NCBI GenBank assembly: GCA_030062745.1 | Contig: CP099843.1 | Location: 4,527,001-4,591,000, forward strand | Origin: Capitulum mitella | Lineage: Eukaryota > Arthropoda > Thecostraca > Pollicipedomorpha > Pollicipedidae | DNA: 64,000 nt | Reading direction: 5' to 3' | Part shown: positions 11,941 to 25,200 of the stretch, in pieces | Layout of the letters: each line of letters opens with the position of its first letter | How positions within the stretch are numbered: the first letter of the stretch is position 1 | The notes under the pieces: generated by a model | Seen by the model: only the letters and a program-made list of their open reading frames with translations | Database searches by the model: none | Told to the model about the DNA's origin: nothing | Position numbers and translations under genes: made by a program

Positions 11941-13666
11941 ATGCATTTGCCCGCTCGGACGAGGTGCCAGGCCAGACGGGGCATCAGTCGGTCCTGAGCA
12001 TAGGCGTATCTAACTAGAAGGGTGTGTGGAAGCAGGACCACCACTGTCAACTGGATTGCGGGTGACGCTGAGGACATATTTCCATGCACATTTTTTATGT
12101 ATCTGTATCTGCATACGTATGTAAGGCAACTACTTGGCAACCTAATACGTAAACAAAGACAAAAGCTGCACGTTCGTAATATTCCATCACATAAGTTATC
12201 TTAGTGTCCCCACGGAGCAGGCCCCTCCTATTCACCAGGTCCGACCTGGGTACGCCGCTGGTCTCGCAGGCTCGACGCGCAGTGTGCTGGATGGCCGCCA
12301 GCTGGCTTGCCGCCAGCTGTCCTACCGCCAGTCTCGAACTAAGAACGACGCTACGAGGACTGAATTTGCGCATTTATATGAATTGATTGTGATCCGTGTT
12401 CGATCTGCGTATTATCAAATTTCACACCTGTCACAATTCGCCTGCCAATGTTTTATTTGCATGTACGATGCGAGGTATCCAGACAGGGACACAAGTCAGG
12501 GTGGGGGGTGCAAAGTGGGACTGCCTTTTTAAGCTTTAGACTTTAGCGTTGATTCTGCGCGCATTGGCCGGAAAGAAATAGCCCATAAAACTCTTCCCCT
12601 CCCCCCAACTGTAGAGGAGCCCCTGCATTCGAATGCAGTCAGAGAGAAGCGTCGTCTTGACAAGAATGAACTACGCTAATGCAATGGAGAATTATCATCA
12701 CGCCAACATCAACGTTGCGTAAACGCCACCACCATGATATAAACGCAACGTAAACATCGTTAGCATGAAGGTCACGCTAATATCTTGCAGAATCGGAACG
12801 GCTGCAGCGCCCGCCAATGGACTCTTTTGTCGCATCCTTATCCTTACTTCCCATTGAGCGCGTGTTTGAGAGCAGCACTCTTTAGGCAACAGCTCTCATT
12901 CGAGCACCCACTGTCTCTTCTCTATGCCCTGCTTTCTTCGTCCCAATCCTTGATTGATTTCAATGATGCTTAGGCTTCTTAACATCCTTCTTTTTTCACT
13001 ACTGTTTTTCTTAATATCATCGCTGGGGAACGCAACTGTCAGCTGCGGTCGGTTTTATAGAGCAGCATAAATTTCTATAAACATTGACATTCGTAGCTGA
13101 AAGCAAGGCCTCGCGAAAGCCAATCGAATGGTGATAAATAAAGACACAAAAGGTTTGCAATATAAGCGCAGCTATCGTGTCGAGTCATTACGTAATGGGG
13201 AATCAATAAGAAGTAGACACAGCAGACAAGCCAATACGAGGAATGGGACCCAGATAGAGAAGCCATGTGGACGCTAGGTTGGTGCTGAAGCACTGACCAG
13301 TGTAAGTTCCACATAGGAATTATGTTTTAGCCAGTCGCATCCGCCCCGGTGTGGGGCCCGTGTGGAAGTCCCCTGTACCGCACTAAACTCACAGCATACC
13401 TAATTCATTTGAGATGTGGGCTGGATCTTTTAAACACCAAAGCGGCCCAGTAGGCGTTCGCACGTTCTTGCCGTGTGACACAACCATTATGTGGCCCACC
13501 TAGGAATTATACGTAACATCCCATATGGTCGACCCGATCCTAACATCAGGGCTTACTCCCACTTAGGGCTACTCCCACCTATCCCACAAAGGATAGGTGA
13601 TGGTAGGCCCATGTGGGCACCAATAACTAGTGCGGAGCCCAACAACTGGAGCCCATATAACTAGTG

Positions 13667-16127
13667 TCTGGACAAATGGCAAAATGTAAAATGACGAATG
13701 CCTTTATGACGAATGCTAGATGGCGAATGCTGAAGGACGACATGAAAAAAGGCGACACGTTACAATGGCGACCGGCCAAATGGCGAACTGCAAAACGGCG
13801 ACATGTAAAAAGGTGGCATGCCAAAATGAATGGCGAAGGGGCAAATGTGAATGACAAAACGACGACATTTTTGAAGGACGAATTTTACCCAAATGGTTTG
13901 CGTGGTGGGTTTCGGCTCAGATTAATGTCAAGCAGACCTTGTTGCCTCAAACCCAACATCCAGTGGTGCAGCTCATTGACAGACGGTCTTCTTCGCGGAA
14001 AACCTGAAAGCGCTGTTAGTAGGTATTGACAATACGGAAGGATGCCCTGAAGCAGTAGCGATAGTTCGGACCAGATGGAGTGACAGTCGGACACCCCGAC
14101 TAAAAATCTGTTTGGTCCTGACGGCCCGAAGGGACGAGCTGAGGGAAAGACAAAAAGACAATGCATTCGTGGTCCGTCTGTCTTTGTGACGGGCAGGCAA
14201 ATGGTCGGACGAACAGGCAAGAAGGTGGACGGAGTCGTACGAAAATAATCACGTATGAACAGACACCAGGACGGACGGGCAACGGACGGACGGACGGTCC
14301 TTCAATGGACGGGTCAACGCAGAGGTTCGAACAGTTGGACAGACGAGCAGGCGTACAGATGAACGGACGGACGGCATGCCGCATGGACCCGTTTTATGTT
14401 GGGTGATCGTTGGACCAGGGTGCAATAGCCTATATGTTAATGTCCATAGGAGGAACACTGAGCATAAGAATAGGCATAAACTATATGGCACCAAAATAAT
14501 TACCAAATGTCCGTAATTAGAACCCACATTTTTGAACCTGCACCCTTAACGATTCGGTAACCTTTCACGAAGAGGACTGCGTCAGCTGTCACAAACATAC
14601 AACAGCAATTACCTCCGTCCTTCACGAGGAGGATAAAGCCTATCTTATTTTACTGTGAGCCGAGACTGATGGGCAAACCCAAGTTTTAAAATGCATTAAA
14701 TCTTACATCAGGCGTTTTTGGGCACACAGAATTGGGCATGACAATTCAGCGAAACCGTACTGAGATATAAATGGCTCCAGGTTCCGTCCCGTGCCCCAAA
14801 CGCATCTACGAAAAATGTCGCTAGCTGTTATTGCTCTAGATTTGGCGGGAAATTGACTTCCCTACCATCTGTATGCTGTTATGCAAAGAGTGTGCACATT
14901 TAGAAACCGCGCGTATATGCATCCATTTACCTTATTTTGACATCTTTATCCTTGATGTGTCAAACATGCAGGCCGACTTTGTTGTATGTCAGCGAGTACC
15001 ACTTGTTGAACCTAATATATCTTTCTGAACACTGCGAATAAACAAAAAATGGCAACAGCGGTGCAAGGAACAACAGAATGAGATGTTTGACGGCACTCTG
15101 ACTGCTCATGATCGGATCCACTGTAAAATGGATTTGACTGGAATCGTCTGTAAAATGGGTCTGACTTTTGTATGTTGGTATGCATTATACATACACCGAC
15201 GGCGTAGCAAGGGATGATTTTTGGGGAAGTGGGGGAGGGGGCGATGCACTATATAAGTTCACTATATATCAGAAGCGCCTAGAGGGAGCTGGAACAAATT
15301 TTTGATGCTAAATTTGCGATTTCCAATGTTCCGAAATTTAAAGAAGTACAAAGGCGGCCTCCAGAGGCCACGAAGGGATGGCCACAGCCTACATATTCCT
15401 TAAGTTGCTCCCCCGTTTTTTGCTCACCTTACTTTGCCACTGTCCTCTTAAACTACACCACGCATGTCCAAAAGCAGGTAACATCACTGATGCTTTTTTG
15501 AGGGGGATGGATAATGACGATGGCTACCGATTGCCGTTCGATTTTGTTTCCGGCCGCATCGCTAGATCCTGAGATAACAGGGGGGGGGGGATGTCGAAAG
15601 TTACTTCAAGGTAACTACCAAATGGTCTGGGGATAAGATCAAACACTTGGGTCCCTTGGCACCGGGTTCGGATCTCGGGGGAGTTTAACTGTTATATAGC
15701 GGCCAGCTGGCAACTCACTAGAGGGCTGACCTGACTCGGGGCGGGCGTGTCCACTACCTATTTATCGGCCGTTTTGCCATTTATCCGTTCGGGATTTCTT
15801 CACGTCGATTTTTTGCACGTTACTCTTTAACCCTTTGCCATTTCGGCATGTCGCCTTTCTTGCACGTCACCATTTGGCCATTCGCCATTTAGCCGTTCGC
15901 CATCTTGACATATCGCCTTTTTTACATGCCAGTATTTGGCCATTTGCCATTTAGCAGTTTGCCATTTTGTCATGTCGCCCTTTTTACTTGTCGCCAATCG
16001 GTCATTCCCCTTTTGGCCGTTCGTCACTTAAGCATGTCGCCGTTGTCACATGTCGCCATTTAGTATTCGCCATCTAGCATTCGCCAAAAAGGCATCCGCC
16101 ATTTTTACATTTCGCCATTTTACCCTA
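13667..16127. mobile_element. Foldback-like element with repetitive inverted ends
   Basis: The left arm (about 13667-13890) is a degenerate short tandem repeat of TGGCGAA/TGGCAAA words. The right arm (about 15770-16127) is the same kind of repeat inverted (TTCGCCATTT words). Read on the minus strand, the right arm aligns with the left arm in order, including a shared GAATGCTAGATGGCGAAT block. Long inverted arms built of tandem sub-repeats are typical of foldback (Galileo-like) DNA elements. The middle (13.9-15.8 kb) has no transposase. Exact ends and a target duplication were not resolved. Confidence 0.55.
15620..15740 (+). mobile_element. SINE-like fragment, tRNA-type B box
   Basis: A B-box-like GGGTTCGGATCTC at about 15664 is followed by the block CAGCTGGCAACT and a GGGCTGACCTGAC tail. 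The same order occurs at 44494-44700 and 60380-60515, so these look like three diverged copies of one tRNA-derived short element. The A-box end is not clear here. Confidence 0.35.
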
Positions 16128-16428
16128 GTACCATATAGCTTGCTGGTTGGATGAATGAACGATCGTAAAGAAGCCGCTGTCAACACAAATATGTGGCAAA
16201 TTTCGAATAAAGCCTCGTGGTAGTCCTGTATAACAAAAGAATAGTTTCTGTTCAGAGCGGCGTTGTTTGCTACATTGGAGGCCCTCCTGACGGCAGTGTT
16301 AATGAATGTATCTAACCGGCTTCTCTCAGAGAGTTTGGTTGTTGATGTCCATACCGGTATGCGGTGGCCTGAATGCCCGGACAGGCGAGGGCTTCGATCA
16401 GCGATCTAAGTGTGGAGTGTTCAACAGC

Positions 16429-17620
16429 TTAACCCTATTCCCGGCAGGGGGGCTGAATTGCCCCCCCCCCGGGTTTTTTGTTTGCTAATTCCAGGCTTTT
16501 TGACGCAGCTTCACAAAACTTGGTCACTTTTCGTAGCTCTTCTTCCTACGTAGTGTGACAAAATTTCAAAATTTCATTTTGCTCAGGGGCGGAGTCAGGC
16601 AACGTTTTTGGAAGGACATTTTTGGCCCTGTTGAGGGTAAAGGAAAAATGACTTCCAAAAAAGCGTTTTTAAGATAGAACTTAAAACTTTATATGGATGT
16701 ATAGCTAAATAGCTGGCCAACGAGGAAATGCAATTTTGTTTGTCTGAGGTCATTTTACAAAGCCAGGTCAAGGTCAAAAGTCAAAATTTGGTTTTAAAGT
16801 AATAATATCGGTGCTATTTTTCAAATTCCAAACCCGGAATACATATCACGTAGAATGGTGCCCTCTACTTGTGTATCAAGTTTCAGCTCGATATCATGTC
16901 GGGTAACGGAGCTATGACATAAAATGTCAGTGCCCGTCCTCCATATCACAATAGCCGTAACGTTGAATTTTTGAAATAGAGTGAATTCAAATGATTGAAA
17001 ACGTTTACAGATAACAATAAATGCACACGAGATCATTCCAAGCGACCCAAAGGTCACTGGAGGTCATTTAAGGTCAAAGGTCACTAGTTGATCTGAAGAG
17101 CATGTGCCCTTGGCAGTTCCCCCTTTTTCATGTCCCTGGCACCGCCTATGCCAACTGTACACAAATATTCCAATACGATTTGTTCTTCTTTAGCATAACA
17201 TGAACAGCAGATGCCAAAAAAGTGCTTTTACCCTTTTTGTTCATGCAGTTGCTGAAAAACTAATCCTCCTGTTTTTGAAACCTTGTGAACACCTATGAAT
17301 TTTCTCAAATTTCAAATGCTTGCACGAATGGTAAAAGCTCCATCCATGATCTCTCGATTCATGCCAATTTCATCAAAATCGGTCTATAAACATCGAAGTT
17401 ATAAGACGTTCAAAAGTTACCCCATTTCGATGTTTTTGCCCCTGCATCCACCCCTTTCAAAATTTTGCAAAGTTCTTTTTTTCTAGTGTAGTTTGCGTCA
17501 TGTCAAATCGATTGCCGTTTGTTGCGACAAAATTGGATGAGATCTCAGGGGGGGGGGCGCCGAATCCGCCCCCCTGCCGGGAATCGGCCATACCGTGCAG
17601 CCCTCTGGGAATAGGGTTAA
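16429..17620 (+). mobile_element. piggyBac-like TTAA MITE, copy 3
   Basis: TTAA flanks are at 16429-16432 and 17617-17620. Termini are CCCTATTCCCGG and its reverse complement with small changes. The C-rich block and the word GGGTTTTTTG follow at the left; the G-rich block and ATCGGCCATACCG come at the right. It is 1184 bp inside the TTAAs, has no transposase, and lies parallel to copies 2 and 4. Confidence 0.82.
17051..17083 (+). promoter_or_regulatory. Four AGGTCA half-sites (DR4-DR4-DR1), copy 3
   Basis: Exact AGGTCA at 17051, 17061, 17071 and 17078, giving spacers of 4, 4 and 1. The pair 17071-17083 is a perfect DR1. No host gene was recognised within several kilobases, so regulatory use here is speculative. 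Confidence 0.5.
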
Positions 17621-18925
17621 ACGTGACTCACAAAGTCCTCAGCCTTGGTAGTATGCCATCCCCAGACTTTGATGCTTTACGGTACAGATTTTTTAAACTA
17701 CTGGCCCTCTACCAAAGTACGTCATCCATGGCGCCGCCAAAACAGGATGAACGCTTTAGATCGCCCTGCGCAGTACGTTAGGTAACTCACAGGATAACTG
17801 CACAGACACCCCTCTCCGCATTTGACCGCATGACTAACGCCTGCATTCCGTTCATCATCACTTGTGGCAATAAATCCTGGGATCTGCAGGCGAGAGGCGC
17901 CACGTACTTACCACTGACGCTGCTGGGTGCGACTGTACGACCGTTGCCACATAGGTCGAAGTTTGCGCGCATATGAATTCAGAGGCTCGACTCGGGTTGA
18001 AAACAGGGAACGCCACTGGTCGTGTTTGTTTCCGTGCAGTGCTCAGCATATGCACGTCAATTTCGCCAAAGCTGCGGGTCGCGTTTCCCACTCCGGTGAA
18101 GACCGTGGCCTGAGGAGCCACGGGCTGGACACCGGCAGAGCGGTAAACGGGTCGTCTTCACGTGCCGGCGCTGCAGCGGCCCCGCAGGCCCGGTCGGCGC
18201 CCGCACAGCACCGCGCCTTCCACTGACGCCGTATCGCCACGCGGCGGAGCAGAGCTTCCGTGTTCTGAGTCACTGGTAAACGGGGCCTCATGTCACCAGT
18301 TCCGCGGCGTTGTTAAAAATATGACGTATTCGTACTGACACGGGCCGAGCTCGTGAGGCTAAGTGTGAGTCTGCCTTTGGCGCCCGACGCCATCAGTATA
18401 GCGCCGTAAGCCCGCAATGGTCGCGAGACGTAAACAGAAGGCGACAGCGGCGTCAGGAGGCTTGCTTTAGCGCTCTAGGCGCCACCGTGCGGCATTTCCC
18501 GCCACCTGGCGCTTCCCGTGCTTATCCGTCTTACTGCCCGGCCGCTGATCGGCAGAGCCACCTGTCGTCGGTGGTCCGGAAACAGAAGGCCGTCCCTTAA
18601 GGCGGAACGTTCTCCGTCCGAATGACGGAGAATGGGACCGTGCCATGCCCGGAGGGAAAACACTCTCCCGCCGCAGCCGGAGGTAGGACCGTCCAGTGCG
18701 TACCACATCTGGTGGAGGAATCTGCAATTGCACTTCGCACTGGATAGGTGCCTGGTATGGACGCGGGCGAGCCCGCTCTTCGTCTATGTCCGATTTTGTT
18801 TACTTCGGAAATTCTAGCGCCTGCATTTAGAAATCAGGATATTCTGCTAGCAGTTCTAGTATCTTTGCAGTTACTTCAGTTTAATATCAGAGCGTACACT
18901 ACCGACACTAGGACTTATTGTCGGG
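17621..18925. other. Intergenic, nothing recognised
   Basis: GC-rich DNA with short overlapping frames and no family resemblance. It separates the third TTAA element from the LINE. Confidence 0.4.
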
Positions 18926-21389
18926 TTGTGTTTGGAGGGTTTTCCCGGCGCCGCCATGCTTGCTGGGTCTCGCAGCGGGTCGAGGCCAGGTCGCGGAGCC
19001 GTGACCTGTCCCGCGCTGCGGAGAGACAGAGCTGCAATGGCCGAGTGGATAGCTAACCGACGTATCAAGCGGGGAACCCGGGACCACGGCTCGCCGCCCT
19101 CCAGATGTGCTGTTTTTTTCCACCTCCTCCCTGCTGCTAGTTGTGCTGCCATCGGCTGCAGGCACTGCACCGGACTTTCCGCTGCCGCCGCGGACGCTGT
19201 TGGCGCCCTGCCAGCCGACGGCGCTGCCTCCAGCAACACCCGCAACGTCGTGCGGCGGTGGTCATGGTCAAGCAACTCAGGAGAGCTGAGCACATCTCGG
19301 CGCCAGAAGGTGCTACTATGTCATCTCAGTGGCTTCATTCAACTTCATGCCTCTTAAGGCCTGCCGGGGACATCGAGCCTAACCCCCTGACCTGACCGTC
19401 GCGCCTTCACCGTCCCCTGCCAGAACGTGCGCAGCGTGGGCAATAAGTTGCACATGCTGCGAGCCATGGTGTCGGACCTGAGCCGGCATGACGTGGTCGC
19501 CATGACAGAGACCTGGCTGGTAGTGCAAATCCGAGTCAACAGTACCACATTCGTATTGGTATGCTATCGACCGAAAGTATCCAGATCAGCAGCTTTTGAT
19601 TATCGTGCTGCGGATTTTGATGGTCTTCGTGGAGCTCTTAGATGTTTACCTTGGGGTATTTATCTCATTTGGACGAAGACGTCGCCTTAGAAATGTTCTA
19701 CGATCTTGTAACTGCTGCTATCGCGGACTACGTGCCCACTATTCCCCGCTGCCGTCGATTTCCCCTGTGGTTCGACAGGGACGTACAACGCGCGCTTAGG
19801 GACAGGAATACCGCATACCGTCTCAAAAAGTTCACACCTTCGCCAGAACATGACCAGGCATTCTCCAGAGCCAGATCCAACTTCAAATGCGTTGCCAACA
19901 CCGAATATCGCGCGTATCTTTCGGGTCTCGTTCACGACTTTCGCGATAACCCCAAACGTTTTTGGTCATTCATCGAATTCGAAATTCATCAATTCGAATC
20001 CCTGAAATCATCCCGTCGCCGTCCGACTACCCCCTGCACAGGGCGGCCAGACCCATTCGAGTCCTTCTTACTGTGCTAACCTTTTCAAAGCAAAGTTTAG
20101 CGGCAAATTTTTAGACCCGCGTGTGGACGCACTGCCTGATGCTCCGGTCTTGCTCCGGTGCACTTGCCGATCCTAGACAACTTCACCGTTCCCCTGATAA
20201 TGTCGAAATTTTGCTGTCCAGCATCGACAAACACAAGGCTTGCGGACCAGACGGGCTGAGTGTCCGCATTCTGCACGAATGTGCCTCAGAACTGGCGATC
20301 CCATTCGAAACTATTTGCATATTATCGATCACTCAAGGCAAATATCCCCAACTTTGGAAATGCGCAAACATAATTCCAGTTTACAAAAAAGGCGACAAAA
20401 TTGATCGTGGCAATTACCGCGGCACTCATCGGCATTTCTCTCCTCCCTCTCTCCTCCAGAATTTCGGAAAAGTAATTTGTGATTCTCTTCTGGAACACTG
20501 TTTACCATCATTCTCCCCAAGCCAACAAGGTTTTCTACCAAAATGTCCTGGTGTATCCAGCCTTACAGTTTTCCTCAAACATAGCTGGGACTCGATCCAT
20601 AAGGGTGTACAGACCGATTCTATTTACAATGATTTCTCATCGGCATTTCCAAGCGTAAATCAGGCGCTGCTACTTCACAGACTCAAAACATCTTTTAACG
20701 CTACAGGACGTGTGCACTCTTGGATTGAGTCTTACTTGACCAACCGCAGGCAACGAGTCGTCTTTGACGGCAAGTTTTGACTGGATTCCAATCAGGTCCG
20801 GGGTTCCCGAAGGTAGCGTGTGTGGCCCACTCCTTTTTGCCTGCTTCACCTCCGACTTACCTGCCCTCATCGAGACCAACTGCACCGTATTTGCTGACGA
20901 CATCAAGTTATACCAACACATTTCGTCTACGGCCGACACTGACGCCCTTCAGGCCGATATTGACCGTCTCTCATCTTGGTCGCGTACGTAGCACTTAAAA
21001 TTACGTCCTACAGAATGCCACGTAATATCCTTCTCACTACCCCAATCCTAGCCAAATATACGCTGAGCGAGGCCGCTCTTGAGCGTCGCACCGAGACCCA
21101 AGACCCGGGTGTCTTATTAGACATAAAGCTCACTTTTGCTTACCTCATTGACTGAACGATAGCCAAAGCGAATCGCATGCTTAGCTTTGTCATTCGCAGC
21201 ATGCAGTGATCCAGACGTCACATCAGAGCCCGTTTTGATCATAAGGCTATGCTATGTGCTTTTTACGCCCGTGTGCGTTCCACGTTTGAGTACGGCCGTG
21301 TTATATTGGCTGGGGCTGCTGTCATCCATCTAAAAAGACTGGAAAGTATACAGCACAAGTTCCTCCTATGGCTGGCTTCTAATTCGGAC
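18926..21389 (+). pseudogene. Non-LTR retrotransposon (LINE) remnant
   Basis: Pieces of a LINE polyprotein appear in order but in shifting frames. A hydrophobic, cysteine-containing leader ends in GDIEPNP (about 19372). The start of an apurinic endonuclease domain follows (NVRSVGNKLHMLRA ... MTETWL, about 19425-19518). Most of the endonuclease is then missing. A linker frame runs 19642-20079. Reverse transcriptase blocks include HKACGPDGLS (about 20230), an N-Y-R block, DFSSAFPSVN (about 20632), PEGSVCGPLLF (about 20808) and the catalytic FADD box (about 20890). The tail after 21000 has several stops. The clade is CR1/Jockey-like by motif order; I cannot fix it. It is dead: frameshifts, stops and an internal endonuclease deletion. 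Confidence 0.85.
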
Positions 21390-22588
21390 TAGCGGCTAGT
21401 GCTCGCGCCACGCACTCGGCCCTCCGGAAATTTTACCCCCAGTTCCCCGCGCACGCCGCAAGGCGCAAGCGTGACTCTCCGATCGCTTTTTGGGCCGTTT
21501 GCCGCGCCGCGCGTCAAAGCTCTTTGCGCCTTGGAATTTCGTGTTCGAATCAGGTTTCGCCCAGCAGCTGCTCGAATTCACCCCTGGGCCGTCCCAGGAT
21601 CGCATCGCACCCTTCATTGCAAACAAAATGCCTCTGTTTGCTCGAACAAATTTCTGCAGGCCTGTCCCCCAAAAAGTCGCATACCAGCGCTCACCAACGC
21701 GTTCGAATTTTGCATTCGAATTAAGTCTCGGCCGAAGAGGTGACCGAAATGACCCTGGGACCGTCCCGAAATCGCACGCACACTTCATTGTCATCAAACG
21801 GCTCCTTTTTCATGATCTAAGCGTTCGCGGTGTTACACTTACGCCAGCACTCGAGCAGCGTTTGATAACCGCACTACGCGCTTTAGTCAATCTTTTAACC
21901 GCTGATCGAGCCTACCTCGTTTTGCTCTACAGTAGCTCTGTGCGCTCATATACTTGCTCATATACTTTCACCCGATGATATGTATATTTTCTTGAATTGT
22001 CATCTGGTTCGCCTTCATCGCGACATACCGTCTGGGTTCCTCCAACGCGGTAACGTGTTTGCAGGCTGGGTTTCTGCGCTACGTATCTGCATCTTTTCAT
22101 ACGAAATAAAGTGTCTGCCCAACAGCTCAACGAACTGCACAAGGCATTATCACCTTACCACAATTTATCACATTTTAATCACAGTTTTTGTTTGCACTTG
22201 CGTTGCGCTCCTGCATAGAATTTCTCATCGATTTCTCCATCCAAACAGATGGCTTTCGAATGTTTTGTCTCCACCCTACGTCATCGCACTTCGTAGTTGG
22301 ACGCACGTTTTCTTTCAGGACCGCATAGAACGTATCCTATTTTGCACATCCTGTGAGAGAGCAGTGTGCAAGTGAAACAAAATATTTCCCAAATGTTCTC
22401 AATCAATTTCCTTTCATGCTCCATTTTTCAGTCTTGTTTCTATCGGTCTCCGTCTCGTTTTCAGTTCTCGTCTCATTTCCTGTATCTGTCTCGGTTTTCA
22501 AATATGTGTCCATTTGTGTACAACCCTGACTCTGTCCTATCCGTGTCGTCGTGACTATCTGCTGGTATATCTCACCGTGCGTGTATTC
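21390..22588 (-). mobile_element. Helitron fragment, 3' half, minus strand
   Basis: Read on the minus strand, the 3' end lies at about 21390 as GCCGCTAG followed by T, the CTRR-type Helitron end. The body to 22588 matches, in reverse, sequence at 24.37-24.80 kb and 26.7-28.0 kb. The terminal hairpin is reduced in this copy. It directly abuts the plus-strand 5' end at 22589, so its own 5' part is missing. No protein is encoded. Confidence 0.65.
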
Positions 22589-25200
22589 TCTCTATATTAT
22601 AAATTTTAAAATGTCTCCCGTCGGAGTTCGGTTTTGACGGGCTGGTGTGGCGAGACTACACGTGGCACGTGGCTGAAACTCGGCCAGGTCAGGGGTTTGG
22701 TGGCACAATGCATTCTGGTCGGGTTTTCCGGCGTCGGGGGCGCACGGAATGCGCGTGGCACGCGCTACAGTCGCCCATAGGGTTTGCATGTATTTTTGGC
22801 GAAATCGTGGAAAAATACGGAAAATTCTTCCAAAACGGTGTCGTGCGCCCCTTTCGGGCGCCCGATCTCGGCAACCGTTGGTCGCATCGGCACGAAACCG
22901 AGCGCGATTGAAAGAGAATCGACAGGGGAACAACATGATACCAAACACTGCGCGTTGGGACCACCACGTGGCGCGTGCCACCCGAGGGAACGGGAAAAAT
23001 GTCCGTTCTGAAAGGTTTCAAAATGGGGTTGTTATCTCGGTTGCCGTTAAAGACACGGGCCCGAGGCACCAGGAACCAAGCAGGAGAAGGTACCGACTAT
23101 AAATCGTCTAGCGGAGTCGACCTCGTCCGCGGAACGGGGTAGCTGTGGCACGCGCTCAAAGTTGGCTTATCTGTGAAGTTTGCGTCGTTTCTGTTTACAC
23201 CAAAACTTCGAACATTACAGTGTCGATTTCTGACACGAAACTGGTACCGACAGAAAGCCAGTTTCTTTACCGTTCCAATAGGGCCAAGCACTGAGCAGGT
23301 GTGGCGCAGCCGTCCCGGCCATGCGACGCCACGTGATGCGATGCGGGTCGCACTTTGGCCCCGTTTCAGGTGCGTTTTTGGGCCATTGGCGGGCGCCGAC
23401 ACGGCACCCTTCCCGGAGGCTAATCTCACCAACCGTGTATCGTACCGAGACGAAACCTGGTCCGTTCGACAGAGAATCGATTGCAGAACAATATCGCGTT
23501 AAATACCCCGCGCGGGGATCAGCACGTGGCGCGTGCTTGCGACCGGAACACAAAAGTTAGCAGTTTTGCAAGCCCTACAGAATAGGGTGCGTGTAAATTC
23601 AACCGTTAATTATGACGCCTCTGCGACTTATAGGCTCATGCCATTAGGTACCCGCTGCATGTCATTCCGTAGGGTCGACGTCGTTCGACAAACGGAGTAG
23701 CCACGGCATGTGCTCAAAGTGGGAATATTTTTCATTTCCCGGTCTTCTCTGTTTACACTGCGATTTCGATAGCATGCAGTGTGAAATTGCTGGTAAAATT
23801 AGTACCAATAGAAAGGCCGTAGTTTTGTCGGTCTGATGCCGCAATAAAATAATCATAATTGACATAACTGTTCCTGCTATGGCGCATCAACTGAACCGAT
23901 GCATGTCGTAGTTTTGGGCAAAATCGATGGATTTTGAGTGATTTGTGTTCAGTTGAAGATTGTGGCGCCGCCATTGGGAGCTGACAATTGAAAATACTTG
24001 GACCAAGTTCGTCAGTCAATTGTGAACACCTCGGTATAGGCCATCAAGTGTTTCTCGTTTTCGTTGTTCCCAATAAAAGCGTACAAAAAAGTGTTATTTC
24101 GCCTTTTGCGTGATTTGTTCGTCAATTATGCTCCAAATTTCGATTCTCTTGCTCACAGCTAAAAATTGCTTTATTTTATCGTGCTCGATATGACGCGACC
24201 TCCGTTTTCGAGATATTCAATACGATACAAGGAAATCAGACTTTAATAGGGATATACGCAAGGTGAGATATACGGGGAGATAGTCAGGAGGATACTGATA
24301 GGATAGAGAAAGGGTTACACAGAAACGGACACATATTTGAATACCGAGACAGATACAGGGAATTAGACGAGAACTGGAAACTAGACAGAGACCGACAGAA
24401 ACGAGAGTGACTAATGCAGCATGAGACGAAATTGGTTGACAATATTTGGAATGAGGCTGATTCGTTTGCACGCTGCTATTTGGCAGGACGTGCGAAACAG
24501 ACTTCGTTCTGTGCGGTCCTGAAAGAAGACGTGGGTCCAATTACGATGTGCGATGACGTAGGGGGAGACAGAACATTGGAAAGCCATGTGTTTGGACGGA
24601 GAATTCGATGAGAAATTCTATGGAGGAGCGCAACGCACATGCAAACGAAGGCCGTGATTAAGAAGTTATAAAGGTATGGCTTGTGCAGTTTGTTCAGCTG
24701 TTGGGCAGAAATTTAATTATACGACATTGTATCGCATGAAAAGTTGCAAATCTGTAGTGCAGAAAAATAGCCGGCAGACGTCGGTGCGTTGGAGAAACGC
24801 AGACATTATGTCTCGTCAAAGGTAACCAAGATGATAGTTCAAGAAAATATACATATACTCGGCGGCAAGGTTGCCAAATGCCACCGGTTCTGGCTGAGCA
24901 AGACGAAATGACTGAAGTCCATCTTTTTCTATGGAGACGCGCCATGGAGCTGCAAAATATTGAGGCCGGCAACTGGATTTGTCATTAATCATTTGCCGAA
25001 ACTGAAGCGCGCAGCTCGAATGCCAAACGGAGCTGGGGTGCTGTCGTGAAAACGTCCTCGAATACAGGTTATTTATCCACCTCGCGGTGTACGTGGGCAA
25101 ATGAGGCCGAATTTTCGGACGGGTACACGGGCGAGCGCGTTGCGCGAGCACTGGCGGAGCGACGCCGGCCGACAGGCCGGCGTCGCTCCGCCAGCCTGCC
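22589..25200 (+). mobile_element. Non-autonomous Helitron, plus strand
   Basis: The 5' end reads TCTCTATATTATAAATTTT, starting with TC as Helitrons do. The body contains diverged internal repeats marked by GTGGCACGCGCT at 22755 and 23145 and a variant at 23703, and by CACGTGGCGCGTGC words at about 22965 and 23522. The right side carries the GAGCGCG...GCGCGAGCAC block and a long hairpin at 25151-25194 that stands where other copies have their 3' hairpin, but the CTAG end is missing. Related copies lie at 28164, 30514 and, inverted, 47103-48804. No transposase is encoded. Confidence 0.7.
25151..25194. repeat. Perfect 20-bp-stem hairpin with GACA loop
   Basis: Arms 25151-25170 and 25175-25194 are exact reverse complements around GACA. 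Other Helitron 3' ends in the window have the same GGCCGACAGGCC core but a shorter stem. Here the stem extends to 20 bp and no CTAG follows; transposase-derived sequence begins instead. Confidence 0.85.

Noticed and set aside
19030..19090. tRNA-like A box (TGGCCGAGTGG) in the LINE leader
   Set aside because: No matching B box or clover-leaf follows, and the sequence is part of the LINE 5' region.
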